A DNA stretch of 55,385 nt from Nitrospina sp. (GTDB lineage Bacteria > Nitrospinota > Nitrospinia > Nitrospinales > VA-1). The stretch is from assembly GCA_018697205.1 (NCBI GenBank), contig JABHTG010000072.1, forward strand, positions 1 through 55,385, read 5' to 3'. Shown one piece after another: positions 33,927 to 45,865 of this stretch. The number at the start of each line of letters is the position of its first letter. The first letter of the stretch is position 1. A model generated the notes under the pieces. It did no database searches. It was not told the DNA's origin and was given only the letters and a program-made list of their open reading frames with translations. The position numbers and the translations under genes were made by a program.

Positions 33927-35753
33927 ATGAAAACAAATATTACTAAAATTCTAACAACAATTCCCGAATTGTCCGGTATTTATATCATGAAGGATAGTCA
34001 AGGGGAAATTCTTTACATAGGCAAGGCAAAATCTCTAAAAACCCGTGTTCGTTCTTACTTTCAAAAATCTCGCCACATGCCTGCCAGAACAAAGATTTTT
34101 ACCGACAAGGTAAAAGATATTAAGTTTTTAACTACCAAAACAGAAGCAGAGGCATTGATTCTTGAAAGTAACTTTATTAAAAAGCACCAACCTAGATATA
34201 ATGTTTTGCTTAAAGATGACAAACATTACCCATATCTTCGACTAACAACGCAGGAAAGGTTCCCAAGACTAGAAGTGGTTCGCCGAATAAAAAAGGATCG
34301 TGCCACTTATTTTGGGCCTTACACTATGGTCAAAGAAATACGAGAAACTATCCGATTGATATATAAAATATTTCCTCTTAGGCAAAGCAAGGACCGTTTA
34401 GATGGAACGGCAATAAGAAGGCCATGTTTAAACTATCAAATGAGTAGATGCTTAGCTCCTTGTGCAGGATATTCTTTAGAGAAGGAATATAATCAAATCG
34501 TTCAAGATGTAGTTCTTTTTTTAAAAGGAAAAAATAATGAACTGGTAAAAAGTTTAGAAAAAAAAATGACGTCGGCCTCGAATAATTTGAATTATGAAGA
34601 GGCGGGAGTATATAGAGATAAAATTCTAGCTGTGAAAACAGTTTTAGATAAACAAAAAATTATATCTACTTCTCTCGAGGACCAGGATATTTTAGGTTAC
34701 TGCCGAGAGCAAAGCCAGACAGTGGTACAGGTTCTTATTGTGCGAAATGGAAAAATGGTGGGAGAAAAAATATATAAAATAAAAAGCTTGGTTGCTGCTG
34801 ATAATAATGAAATCCTATCTTCATTTCTTAAACAGCATTATGTTGACCAAATTCTTCTTCCAAAAAAAATTCTTTTACCACATTTAATAGATGATGTCTC
34901 ACTGATATCAAGTTGGCTCTCGAAAAAAAAGAAAGGTCGTGTTCGTATAGAAATTCCAACAAGGGGGGAAAAAAAAGATCTTGTTCGTATGGCAGAGGAA
35001 AATGCTAACTTCGCATTGAGAGCGGAACTTGATAAGGGTGAGCTTGGCTTGAGAAGCCTTAATGAATTAAGAGAAACATTAGGGTTAAAACATTTTCCAG
35101 CGGTAATTGAAGGATTTGATATATCGAATATTTCTGGGAAGCATGCTGTAGGGTCTGTTGTGGTATTTAAAAATGGTGTCTCAGAAAATACGCAATACCG
35201 GCGATATAAAATAGCTGATGTCAAAGGTATTGATGATTATGCTATGTTGCGCGAAGTTATAAGTAGAAGGTACCGACGCCTTTTGAAAGAAGAAAAATTG
35301 CTTCCAAACCTTGTTTTAATTGATGGTGGATTGGGGCATTTGTCTAGTGCTGAAAAAATAATACGAGAATTAGGCCTTTTAGAGAAAATTGAATTAGCCT
35401 GCATCGCAAAAGGAAAGTTCCGTAATAGGATTGAAACAGACGAAATATTACTACCTGGGAGAAAGCAGCCAATTTATTTTAGTGAAAATGCTCCTTCTCG
35501 ATTTTTACTCCAACGAATTCGAGATGAATCACATCGATTTGCAATATCATATCATCGAAAACTTCGAGATAAGAGTTCATTAGCTTCGCCATTGGAATCA
35601 ATATCAGGAATAGGAAAAAAAAGACGTTTACTACTTCTAAAAAATTTTGGAGGCCTTGACGCTATAAGAAAAGCTTCAATGATTCAACTGCAAACTGTGC
35701 CGGGAATTACAGAAAATTTAGCAAAAAAAATAATAGCGAGGTTGAATTCCTAA
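33927..35753 (+). CDS. uvrC: Excinuclease ABC subunit C
   Basis: 608 residues, a normal full-length UvrC. The GIY-YIG nuclease domain opens the protein (IYIMKDSQGEILYIGKAKSL, Tyr and Arg conserved). Then comes a cysteine cluster (PCLNYQMSRCLAPCAGY), a UVR coiled coil near 205-240, an RNase H-like nuclease half (EGFDISNISGKHAVGSVVVF, LIDGGLGHLSSA) and two helix-hairpin-helix motifs at the end (ISGIGKKRRLLLLKNFG). It cuts both sides of DNA lesions with UvrB. No LexA-type site was seen upstream. Confidence 0.97.
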   Translation: MKTNITKILTTIPELSGIYIMKDSQGEILYIGKAKSLKTRVRSYFQKSRHMPARTKIFTDKVKDIKFLTTKTEAEALILESNFIKKHQPRYNVLLKDDKHYPYLRLTTQERFPRLEVVRRIKKDRATYFGPYTMVKEIRETIRLIYKIFPLRQSKDRLDGTAIRRPCLNYQMSRCLAPCAGYSLEKEYNQIVQDVVLFLKGKNNELVKSLEKKMTSASNNLNYEEAGVYRDKILAVKTVLDKQKIISTSLEDQDILGYCREQSQTVVQVLIVRNGKMVGEKIYKIKSLVAADNNEILSSFLKQHYVDQILLPKKILLPHLIDDVSLISSWLSKKKKGRVRIEIPTRGEKKDLVRMAEENANFALRAELDKGELGLRSLNELRETLGLKHFPAVIEGFDISNISGKHAVGSVVVFKNGVSENTQYRRYKIADVKGIDDYAMLREVISRRYRRLLKEEKLLPNLVLIDGGLGHLSSAEKIIRELGLLEKIELACIAKGKFRNRIETDEILLPGRKQPIYFSENAPSRFLLQRIRDESHRFAISYHRKLRDKSSLASPLESISGIGKKRRLLLLKNFGGLDAIRKASMIQLQTVPGITENLAKKIIARLNS

Positions 35754-35888
35754 TAAACAAAAAATAGCTAAGATTAAATACTTAAAATGACGATAGAGTA
35801 TTAGTAGATTCGGTTTCTTGTTCGACAGGATAGTTTTATTCTTTCAGTCAATTAAATATTAATAGTAGTTTAATGCTTAAATATAAAT

Positions 35889-36632
35889 ATGATAAAAAAT
35901 AAAAAAATTTGCCTCTCATTAAAGCAGCCAATTAGCACAATATTTCTTGGATTTTTGTTTTCAGTCATTTCGATACAGTCAGCCTATGGACAAAATGCAA
36001 CTATGCCCCAATTAAATAGGGAGGCTATAATTCTTTTGAATGAGGAAAAGAAGTTACTTGACGCTCGACTAAAAGAGGAGTGGAATATAATACATAATCT
36101 ACAGCACCCAGATTTTAGAAAAAAAGTCTCTCTGGAAGAAATTCGATATTTTGAAGGATGGGTGACGAGTGACTATAGAGAAAGGGCAAAACAAAACGCG
36201 CATATCTCAGGTTCTTTTGTTCCTACTTTAGACTTTATAAAAAAAAATACAAACAAAAAAGATCCTCTGGGATACCCTGTGGTAAGAAGGTATAGGTGGA
36301 GTGATGATCCCTTTTTGAAAATAAAATCGTACTCTGTGGAAAAAATTTTTATAAGTGCAGATGGAAAGTACGCTAAGGTAAAGTCAATGCTAAAAGGGAG
36401 ACAGAGATTAAACCCAGCTTTAACTAGGGGGGGTAATTACGAGTTTGCTGCGCAGTATCCCTTGACCGATTACTGGGAAAAAGTTGGTGGGGACTGGGTA
36501 ATTACACTATTATCTATACCAGTTAATACAAGCGGAAGAGGAGTTATCAAGTATTATGTCCCTAACAATAAAAGTAGTTGGGTGAAAGCAGAATTTTTGG
36601 AAATAAACCTCAAAGATTTAAAGCTTCATTAA
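35889..36632 (+). CDS. Hypothetical exported protein
   Basis: 247 residues. An N-terminal signal peptide (hydrophobic at 18-33, ending AYGQ) leads into a helical stretch (LNREAIILLNEEKKLLDARL). A beta-rich part follows (IFISADGKYAKVKSML, YWEKVGGDWVITLLSIP). That later part resembles domains of the NTF2-like or DUF4440 sort in style, but I do not recognise the family. It sits 35 bp before the aminotransferase gene on the same strand. Confidence 0.6.
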   Translation: MIKNKKICLSLKQPISTIFLGFLFSVISIQSAYGQNATMPQLNREAIILLNEEKKLLDARLKEEWNIIHNLQHPDFRKKVSLEEIRYFEGWVTSDYRERAKQNAHISGSFVPTLDFIKKNTNKKDPLGYPVVRRYRWSDDPFLKIKSYSVEKIFISADGKYAKVKSMLKGRQRLNPALTRGGNYEFAAQYPLTDYWEKVGGDWVITLLSIPVNTSGRGVIKYYVPNNKSSWVKAEFLEINLKDLKLH

Positions 36633-36666
36633 AATAGTATTATAAGATTTACTTTCATGGTCATTT

Positions 36667-37824
36667 ATGAGTATTGATCTCCCCTTCCATAAATCTTGGT
36701 TTGACGATAATGAAATTAATGAAGTTATTGAAACCCTGAAATCCGGTTGGCTTACTACAGGCCCAAAGACAAAACGATTCGAAGATGATTTTAAAGATTA
36801 TATTGGATGTGGTTATGCCATTGGGTTAAATTCTTGTACAGCAGGTCTCCATTTAGCCTTAGCGACAAAAAGATTTAAAGCAGGAGATGAGGTTATTACC
36901 ACAACAATGACATTTCCAGCAACAGCAAATGTCATAATGCATGAACGACTTTGCCCGGTTCTTGTAGATGTGGAGCCGGGAACCCTGACGATAGATGTAA
37001 ATCAAATCCTAGAAAAAATAACACCCAAAACAAGAGCAATTATGCCAGTTCACTTTGCAGGGCACCCCTGTGACATGGACCCTGTAATGGAACTTGCCGA
37101 GAAATATAAACTCTTAATTATCGAAGATGCGGCCCATGCTTTGGAAACAAAGTATAAGGGGCGTAAGATAGGTGGTTTGGGGAATCCAACAGCATTTAGC
37201 TTTTATGCAAATAAAAATATTACTACCGGTGAAGGTGGGATGCTAACAACTAATGATGAGTCACTGGATGAAATGGTTAGGGTTATGCGCTTGCACGGTC
37301 TAAGTCGAGATGCTTGGAAACGTTTCGGGAAAAGTGGTTTTTCTCAATGGGAGCTTAGACTTCCTGGATTTAAATACAATATGGCAGATATAAATGCAGC
37401 GTTAGGAATCCATCAGTTAAAAAAAATTAATAATTTTTTAAAAATTCGCAAGCAATATGCGGCAATGTATGACGAAGCATTTTCCCAGATTCCAGAGTTA
37501 GAAATTCTAGAAAAGCGCGATTATGCAGAACCATCATACCACTTATACATTATTGCTCTGCGCTTGGAACAATTAACGATAACCCGTGACCAGTTTGTTG
37601 ATAAGATACAGTCAGCAGGTGTAGGAGTAGCGATACATTATCAAGCTCTACACCTTCAGCCGTTGTACAAAAAAAAATTTAATACTCGGCTTGATGATTA
37701 CCCTGTTGCAACTAGTTACTCAGCCAGAATCCTTTCCCTTCCTCTTTACCCTAGAATGTCAGTCCAAGATATAGAACGAGTTTCTAATGTAGTTGCGGAT
37801 ATAATTTCTTGTAATCGAAGATAA
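36667..37824 (+). CDS. DegT/DnrJ/EryC1/StrS family aminotransferase
   Basis: 385 residues. PLP enzyme that moves an amino group to a keto sugar, usually a nucleotide-sugar. The Schiff-base Lys is K183 (SFYANKNITTGEGG), with IIEDAAHALE (Asp154, His157) binding the PLP ring. The start region KSGWLTTGPKTKRFEDDF and C-terminal SLPLYPRMSVQDIERV are typical. No other sugar-nucleotide gene is adjacent, so the sugar is unknown. It may feed LPS or capsule built by the membrane glycosyltransferases of this window. Confidence 0.95.
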   Translation: MSIDLPFHKSWFDDNEINEVIETLKSGWLTTGPKTKRFEDDFKDYIGCGYAIGLNSCTAGLHLALATKRFKAGDEVITTTMTFPATANVIMHERLCPVLVDVEPGTLTIDVNQILEKITPKTRAIMPVHFAGHPCDMDPVMELAEKYKLLIIEDAAHALETKYKGRKIGGLGNPTAFSFYANKNITTGEGGMLTTNDESLDEMVRVMRLHGLSRDAWKRFGKSGFSQWELRLPGFKYNMADINAALGIHQLKKINNFLKIRKQYAAMYDEAFSQIPELEILEKRDYAEPSYHLYIIALRLEQLTITRDQFVDKIQSAGVGVAIHYQALHLQPLYKKKFNTRLDDYPVATSYSARILSLPLYPRMSVQDIERVSNVVADIISCNRR

Positions 37825-37923
37825 TCAATAAGAACTTGTGTTTGGTTAACCTCTTTATTTATTTAAAAATATAATCGGGAAAGTAAATTTTTTTAAACTA
37901 GATAAGGAATTATTATAGAAAAA

Positions 37924-38535
37924 TTAGCCGTTAGTGCTGGCAAGTTTTTTCTCCATACGGCGAACAAGCTCCTGATAGTTTTTTGTAGAAATTACTTTGT
38001 AAAACTGAGATCGTAGATTATTTCTCATACTTATTTTGTCTAAATCAACATCTATTACCTGCCATTGGACCGCGTTTTTATATAAATGAAAATCAATATA
38101 TATTTCGCCCTCTTTTTCGTGAATAACTTTAAGCGGAACAGTGGCTTGAGATTTATTGGTAATGGTTTGACCGTAAATTAATTTAAAACTAGAAAAGAAT
38201 TTCCCTGAATTTGGAAAAGCTTCTTTTATAAACATCAGGCTAAGAAGATCAGTAAACACTTTTTGCTCCGCCGAAGTTCGTTTTTCCCAGTACTTACCGA
38301 GAGCCTTGCGACTTATTTCTACCATGTCCAGCCGAGCAAGTGCACGAGTAGATAGAACATTATTTTCTTGAATTTCTTCGAGAGACAATGGTTTCTCTGT
38401 TTTTATGGTGCTAATAGAATTCAATAGTATTTCAACGGTATTACGGGGTGATGTTTCTTCAGCAATAATTGGCGATAATAGAAATAAAGAAAAAATAAAA
38501 ACTATTAAGTAAATCCTATTTTTACGAGAGATCAT
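37924..38535 (-). CDS. mlaC: MlaC/Ttg2D family phospholipid-binding protein
   Basis: 203 residues. Signal peptide ends near residue 25 (PIIAEE). The body follows the MlaC plan: MVEISRKALGKYWEKRTSAEQKVFTDLLS, then beta strands SQATVPLKVIHEKEGEIYIDFHLYK and WQVIDVDLDKISMRNNLRSQF. MlaC carries phospholipids between the Mla complexes of outer and inner membrane. Neighbours mlaE, mlaF and mlaD are absent here. It stands alone between the aminotransferase and a TPR gene. Confidence 0.85.
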   Translation of the reverse strand: MISRKNRIYLIVFIFSLFLLSPIIAEETSPRNTVEILLNSISTIKTEKPLSLEEIQENNVLSTRALARLDMVEISRKALGKYWEKRTSAEQKVFTDLLSLMFIKEAFPNSGKFFSSFKLIYGQTITNKSQATVPLKVIHEKEGEIYIDFHLYKNAVQWQVIDVDLDKISMRNNLRSQFYKVISTKNYQELVRRMEKKLASTNG

Positions 38536-38638
38536 AGTTATAATAAATTAATGACTTGAGATAGATAGAGAGTGGAATACTGAAAGTTATAAAGGTTAAG
38601 TATAGGGTATTAAATAAAACTTAAAAATAATTTTTCAA

Positions 38639-39379
38639 ATGAGGTCAATTTTGTCAAGTAAGAATTTTTGTTTTGCGATACTTTTTGTAGGCTTGGCAGG
38701 CCATGAAACAGATTTAATTAAAGAATTTGACCATACTTACAGCATGTCCAAATCAACCGGCGATTTATATGCATTGGAAGAAATGGTTAAGAAGTCATTG
38801 AAGGTATTCCCGCAATCAGAAAAACTTTTCTGGAGACTAGGAAGAGTTTACTTTAAACTTGGAGAAAAATCGAATAATGAATCCGAAAAAAATTTCTTTT
38901 TTTCACAATGTATAGCGTATACAAAAAAAGCGATTAAAATTAATTCAAAGTTGGCTAGAGGTTATTTTTTTAAAGGCCTTTGTAATGGTACTTTAGGCGA
39001 GGTTCAAGGTGTCTGGAACAGTTTGAGTACCATAGAACCATTTAAAAAAGATATGGAAACGACTATTAGGTTGGATCCCTCGGTTGAGGAGGGTGGACCA
39101 CATAGGGCTTTGGGAAACCTTTATTTAAGGCTTCCTTATTTACTAGGAGGGGATTTGGATCTTTCTATCAGACATTTTGAAAAAGCAATACAACTTGGTT
39201 CTGAATTTGGAGAAAACTATCTTGGCCTTGCTGAAGCCTATATAGAAAACGGAGATCTTATTTTAGCTAAGGATGTTATTAATAGATTTATTATTATGGA
39301 ATTAAGTTCACAAAAAGAAGACTTGGTTCTTGAGTGGAAGTCCGAAGCCCTGAAACTCTTAAAAAAAATACAGAATTAA
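38639..39379 (+). CDS. TPR-like periplasmic protein
   Basis: 246 residues. The N-terminus (NFCFAILFVGLAGHE) is a weak signal sequence or membrane anchor. Helical repeats follow: LFWRLGRVYFKLGEKSNN, YTKKAIKINSKLARGYFFKGLC and RALGNLYLRLPYLLGGDLD. A GEVQGVWNSLSTIEPFKKD segment is conserved in a group of TRAP-linked or TPR-repeat proteins. It binds partners rather than catalysing. The stop lies 16 bp before recN. Confidence 0.72.
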   Translation: MRSILSSKNFCFAILFVGLAGHETDLIKEFDHTYSMSKSTGDLYALEEMVKKSLKVFPQSEKLFWRLGRVYFKLGEKSNNESEKNFFFSQCIAYTKKAIKINSKLARGYFFKGLCNGTLGEVQGVWNSLSTIEPFKKDMETTIRLDPSVEEGGPHRALGNLYLRLPYLLGGDLDLSIRHFEKAIQLGSEFGENYLGLAEAYIENGDLILAKDVINRFIIMELSSQKEDLVLEWKSEALKLLKKIQN

Positions 39380-39394
39380 TAAACACCAAATCTT

Positions 39395-41089
39395 ATGCTA
39401 AAGGAATTAAGGATAAAAAATTTTGCAATTATTGATAATCTAAATGTAGAATTCTCATCTGGTTTTACAGCTTTGACCGGGGAGACGGGCGCTGGGAAAT
39501 CAATTATTATTGATGCTCTAAACTTAATCCTTGGAGGTCGAGCTGATTCCAATTTTATTCGTACAGGAGAGTCATCTGCAACTGTTGAAAGCTTGTTCGA
39601 GGTTACAAATTCCCAAACATTAGATTTGTTATTAGAGTTGGGTATCAATATTAATGATGGGGAAGTTGTTATAAGGCGTACGATATCAAGTTCCGGGAAA
39701 AATCGTTGTTTGATCAACGATTGTTCGGTCTCAGTTGGTGTCTTGGCAAGGTTAGGAAACAGATTAGTTGATATCCATGGTCAGCATGATCATCAGGCAC
39801 TACTTAACCCAGAAATTCATGTTGACCTTCTTGACTTGTATGGGAAAACAATGGATGAAAGAAATGAATTAACTAAAAAATATTATAAATATCTAGAAGA
39901 CATAAAAAAAATAGAAGATTTGCGTATAAAAGAAAGCGATCGTATGCAGCGAGAAGATTTGTTGCATTTTCAAATTAAGGAAATTGATACAGCTAATCTT
40001 TCAATAGATGAAGAAGGTCTCCTCAAATCTGAAAAAAATAAGTTGCAATATTCAGAAAAGATTCATGGAATAGTTAAATTAGTTCTCAACTTAATCTCAG
40101 AAAAAGAAGGAGCTATCCTCGATGAATTAGGTGTTGCGAAAAGGGAGTTAGAATCCCTTCCTTTGCTGGACCCTGAATTGGGAAAACAGGCTGAAAGAGT
40201 CCAATCTGCTTTTTGCGAAATTGAAGAGTTGACTGAAGAGTTGAGGGACTATGGGCATAAGATAGAATTTAATCCATCTCGCCTTGAAGAAATAGAAGAC
40301 CGTTTATCGGAAATAAATGGACTAAAACGTAAATATGGTGGAGACATCACTTTAATTTTAGATCACCGCGAAAAAATTTCTAACGAGCTAGATACTCTTT
40401 CCTGCTTTCAGGAAAATATGGAGAAGATTCAAAAAAATATCAAGTTACACAAGACTATTTTGTCAAAACATTCCATAATTTTGGCAGAAAAAAGAGAAAA
40501 AACAGCTAGTATGCTTAAAAAAAATGTAGAGAAGGAACTTTGTGATCTTGGCATGAAAGATGTGAGGTTGAAAGTACAATTCAATTATGAAGGTGATGAC
40601 GTTAATTTTATTCGATTTCGAAATCAAAAGGTAAAACTAAATTCGACAGGGTTAGGTACAATAGAATTTTTGTTTTCTCCTAATTTAGGCGAAGATCTTA
40701 AGCCACTCGTCAAGATAGCTTCAGGTGGTGAACTTTCGCGGCTTATGTTGGCGTTAAAATCAAACCTAAATAAGCAAGATACTATACCTGTAATGGTGTT
40801 CGACGAGGTCGATGCTGGTATAGGAGGAAAAATTGCCGAAGTGGTCGGGGATAAATTAAAAAAAATAGCTGCCGAAAAACAGGTATTCTGCATCACTCAT
40901 CTACCTCAAATAGCAGGAAAGGCAGTTTCACACTTTGTAGTGTTTAAAATGGTAAAAGAAAAAAGGACTTATTCCAGTATTCGCGAACTTTCAAAGCAGG
41001 AAAGAGTAGAGGAAGTCGCAAGGATGTCGGGCGGCAAAAAAATAACCGAGGCTACTCTAAATCATGCTCGAGAAATGATCCAACCTTAA
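39395..41089 (+). CDS. recN: DNA repair protein RecN
   Basis: 564 residues, the usual length. Walker A is TGETGAGKSIIID (about 28-40). A long coiled coil spans the middle. The C-terminal head carries LKPLVKIASGGELSRLMLALK and MVFDEVDAGIGGKIAEVVGDK (signature and Walker B), then QVFCITHLPQIAG. It is an SMC-like ATPase that helps double-strand break repair. It may share a transcript with the TPR gene. No GAAC-N4-GTTC box was seen before it. Confidence 0.97.
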   Translation: MLKELRIKNFAIIDNLNVEFSSGFTALTGETGAGKSIIIDALNLILGGRADSNFIRTGESSATVESLFEVTNSQTLDLLLELGININDGEVVIRRTISSSGKNRCLINDCSVSVGVLARLGNRLVDIHGQHDHQALLNPEIHVDLLDLYGKTMDERNELTKKYYKYLEDIKKIEDLRIKESDRMQREDLLHFQIKEIDTANLSIDEEGLLKSEKNKLQYSEKIHGIVKLVLNLISEKEGAILDELGVAKRELESLPLLDPELGKQAERVQSAFCEIEELTEELRDYGHKIEFNPSRLEEIEDRLSEINGLKRKYGGDITLILDHREKISNELDTLSCFQENMEKIQKNIKLHKTILSKHSIILAEKREKTASMLKKNVEKELCDLGMKDVRLKVQFNYEGDDVNFIRFRNQKVKLNSTGLGTIEFLFSPNLGEDLKPLVKIASGGELSRLMLALKSNLNKQDTIPVMVFDEVDAGIGGKIAEVVGDKLKKIAAEKQVFCITHLPQIAGKAVSHFVVFKMVKEKRTYSSIRELSKQERVEEVARMSGGKKITEATLNHAREMIQP

Positions 41090-41152
41090 TTAGAGTACGA
41101 CCTTTTTGAAATAATTTTTATTTAACAGGCGGCCTCTTAGTTTATCTAGAGA

Positions 41153-43767
<2,615 letters not shown>

Positions 43768-43782
43768 AATTTGTTCCAGTCC

Positions 43783-44559
43783 CTAAATATCTATTAGGCC
43801 GTCGAGTGGACTACTGGCAGAAGCATAAAGCTTTTTTGGTATGCGCCCTGCTTCAAAGGCTTGACGCCCACACTCGACAGCAGCTTTCATTGCAAAGCCC
43901 ATTTTAATAGGATCTTTTGCTCCCGCTATTGCGGTGTTCATTAGGAGTCCAGTTACTCCAAGCTCCATAGCTTTGCATGCATCAGATGCTGTTCCTACAC
44001 CTGCGTCAATAATTACAGGTAGTTTAACTGCTTCAAGAATTAATTTTATATTGAATGGATTGCAGACCCCCAGCCCAGAACCAATAGGTGCAGCTAGTGG
44101 CATAACAGCGGAGCAGCCAGCGTCCTCTAATTTTTTGCAAAGCACTACATCATCTGTGCAGTAAGGAAGAACTTGAAACCCGTCTTTTACCAAAATTTTT
44201 GATGCTTCCAGAGTAGCTTCATTGTCAGGAAACAATGTTTTTTCATCGCCAATGACTTCAACTTTGACCATATTTCCAAGGCCCGCCTCACGAGCAAGTT
44301 GACAGGTCATAACTGCTTCCTTTGCCGTATAGCAGCCAGCAGTATTAGGCAGAAAACAATATATTTTTGGGTCAAGAAAATTAAGAATAGAGTCCTTGGT
44401 TTTATCTAGTTCGATCCGACGTACCGCTAAAGTAACCATTTCTGCTCCAGAAGCGGCTATAGCATCACGCGTTTGCTCAAAGGACGCATATTTTCCTGTT
44501 CCAACAATCAAGCGAGACTTGAATGCTCTATCTCCTATCTTAAATTTTGATGTTTTCAT
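43783..44559 (-). CDS. thiG: Thiazole synthase ThiG
   Basis: 258 residues. TIM barrel that makes the thiazole ring from DXP, dehydroglycine and sulphur carried by ThiS. The start [20 protein letters not shown], the Schiff-base Lys near K99 (MVKVEVIGD), [13 protein letters not shown] and [21 protein letters not shown] are all family marks. It follows thiS by 55 bp and precedes the TenI-like gene by 15 bp. The glycine oxidase or ThiH that supplies dehydroglycine is not in the window. Confidence 0.97.
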   Translation of the reverse strand: MKTSKFKIGDRAFKSRLIVGTGKYASFEQTRDAIAASGAEMVTLAVRRIELDKTKDSILNFLDPKIYCFLPNTAGCYTAKEAVMTCQLAREAGLGNMVKVEVIGDEKTLFPDNEATLEASKILVKDGFQVLPYCTDDVVLCKKLEDAGCSAVMPLAAPIGSGLGVCNPFNIKLILEAVKLPVIIDAGVGTASDACKAMELGVTGLLMNTAIAGAKDPIKMGFAMKAAVECGRQAFEAGRIPKKLYASASSPLDGLIDI

Positions 44560-44614
44560 CTTAAAATCTTCAGAAAAAAATACGGAAAGTTTTTATTAAA
44601 GTATGTTTATAAAA

Positions 44615-44818
44615 TTAGATTCCACCGCCTACGGCATGAACGATTTCGACATTATCTTTATCACAAATTTTAGTTTGCCTGTGTTTTGAGCTGGGAACAA
44701 CTTCCTGATTAAGTGCTACGGCACAATAAGGTGAAACTATTTCCAGTTCAATCAAGAGTTCTGCTAAATTAGCGCTGGAGTATATTTTTTTTTCTACTCC
44801 GTTTATTTTAAGTACCAT
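44615..44818 (-). CDS. thiS: Sulphur carrier protein ThiS with an extra C-terminal Ile
   Basis: 67 residues, ubiquitin-like. KINGVEKKIYSSANLAELLIELEI is the first half, and VALNQEVVPSSKHRQTKI the middle. It ends IVHAVGGGI: ThiS normally finishes in Gly-Gly, whose carboxyl is adenylated and thiolated, but here an Ile follows. A peptidase may have to remove it, as in some JAMM-linked carriers. It is the first gene behind the TPP riboswitch. ThiF is not adjacent. Confidence 0.92.
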   Translation of the reverse strand: MVLKINGVEKKIYSSANLAELLIELEIVSPYCAVALNQEVVPSSKHRQTKICDKDNVEIVHAVGGGI

Positions 44819-44903
44819 TCAGCTCCCCTCTCAAATCGATCAAATTAAAATAAATATCAATTGAGATTTAAAACTATAATTACGCGGGAATGAGGAAGAG
44901 AGG

Positions 44904-44940
44904 CAATAAAAAAGCTACAACCGAGTAAGGGATCGTAGCT
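44904..44940 (-). terminator. Intrinsic terminator within the thiS leader
   Basis: On the minus strand AGCTACGATC and GGTTGTAGCT form a 10-bp stem (with two G-T pairs) around an 8-base loop, followed by TTTTTTATT at 44912-44904. It lies between the TPP riboswitch and thiS, where TPP binding would favour it and stop transcription. Confidence 0.85.
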
Positions 44941-44949
44941 GTGTAAAAG

Positions 44950-45040
44950 CTCCATCCACTTCCCTTCGCTGGTATTAGCCAGATCAGGTTCAAAGGGTTG
45001 TCCTTTAAAGACTCTCAGAAAATCACCCCTAGCGAATTAT
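44950..45040 (-). promoter_or_regulatory. TPP riboswitch (THI element)
   Basis: Reading the minus strand, AGGGGTG (45030-45024), CTGAGAG and then ACCTGATCTGG and TAATACCAGCG, GGGAAG are the conserved TPP aptamer blocks. The pocket residues CTGAGA and ACCTGAT are intact. It is the leader of thiS-thiG-tenI-thiC and is followed by a terminator, so control is by transcription termination when TPP is plentiful. Confidence 0.96.
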
Positions 45041-45058
45041 TTTTCACTTATAAAAAGT

Positions 45059-45086
45059 AGACTAACGAAAATAATAAACATGTCAA
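45059..45086 (-). promoter_or_regulatory. Probable promoter of the thiamin operon
   Basis: TTGACA (45086-45081) is followed after 16 bp by TAGTCT (45064-45059) on the minus strand. Start would be near 45052, a few bases before the riboswitch. The -35 is perfect; the -10 is weak. Confidence 0.5.
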
Positions 45087-45092
45087 GGTATA

Positions 45093-45120
45093 TTGATCTT
45101 AAAAAAATATTTGGTATAGT
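45093..45120 (+). promoter_or_regulatory. Promoter whose -10 box ends 6 bp before an ATG
   Basis: TTGATC (45093-45098), 16 bp, TATAGT (45115-45120), then CTGTCT and the ATG at 45127. Transcription would start at or beside the ATG, giving a leaderless mRNA. There is no Shine-Dalgarno. It is back to back with the thiamin operon promoter. Confidence 0.55.
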
Positions 45121-45126
45121 CTGTCT

Positions 45127-45807
45127 ATGAAATTTATCAAGTTTGGCATTATTAGTTTTATGCTGTTGAATTATTTTGCTTTAGGTTGTGCTACAGCACC
45201 GAGACAATTGTCCAACATTCCTTCTAATTCTCTGTCGAAGTTTGATCAAGAATTGTTCAAAAGGGCTATCTTTCACCAGAAAAAGGGGCAGATCGAGCCT
45301 GCCATTGTTCTTTGGGAAAGATTTTTACAAAAAAAACCAAATTCTTTTCCAGCTAAAAATAATTTGGGTCTGCTCTATTACGCTAATGACGATATTACAC
45401 GGGCTATTTATTACTTTGAACAGGGGCTAAAGCTAAGGCCTGCAGAAGTTCAACTTAAAATGAACTTGGTGCGCGCACTAAAAATTCAGTCCGCCATTTT
45501 TGAAGAAAATATGGAATATCATGAGGCAATAATGGATCTTAGGAAAATTATCCGACTGTCTCCAGTTGAAGAACGGGAAGCTATTGAGAGACAGGTAGAA
45601 GCGTTGGAGGATCAGGTTTTTGAACAAGTTAAAAAATCTAACAGAATGGAAGAATATCAGGAGTTTTTAAAAAAATACCCACAAAGCATTGGTAATTCCG
45701 ACGAAGCTAGACTGTGGATTAAAAATAAGTTACAAGGCGAAACAATGAACAACCAGAATACATTGTCTTCTAATTCCCATTCAGGTTTAGAAACTGAGTC
45801 GAGATAA
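45127..45807 (+). CDS. TPR-repeat lipoprotein
   Basis: 226 residues. The signal sequence ends in a lipobox (NYFALGC, Cys20), so it is anchored by a lipid. TPR-like repeats follow: DQELFKRAIFHQKKGQIEPAI, FPAKNNLGLLYYANDDITRAIYYFE. A helical stretch (VEEREAIERQVEALEDQVFEQV) comes after. It is a likely scaffold or cell-envelope partner. The gene is divergent from the thiamin operon and 58 bp ahead of the prenyltransferase-like gene. Confidence 0.78.
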   Translation: MKFIKFGIISFMLLNYFALGCATAPRQLSNIPSNSLSKFDQELFKRAIFHQKKGQIEPAIVLWERFLQKKPNSFPAKNNLGLLYYANDDITRAIYYFEQGLKLRPAEVQLKMNLVRALKIQSAIFEENMEYHEAIMDLRKIIRLSPVEEREAIERQVEALEDQVFEQVKKSNRMEEYQEFLKKYPQSIGNSDEARLWIKNKLQGETMNNQNTLSSNSHSGLETESR

Positions 45808-45865
45808 ATTATTAAATTTACTATAATTACTCCTAGTTTGTAAGAGGGAGTGAGTTGGAGGTTTT

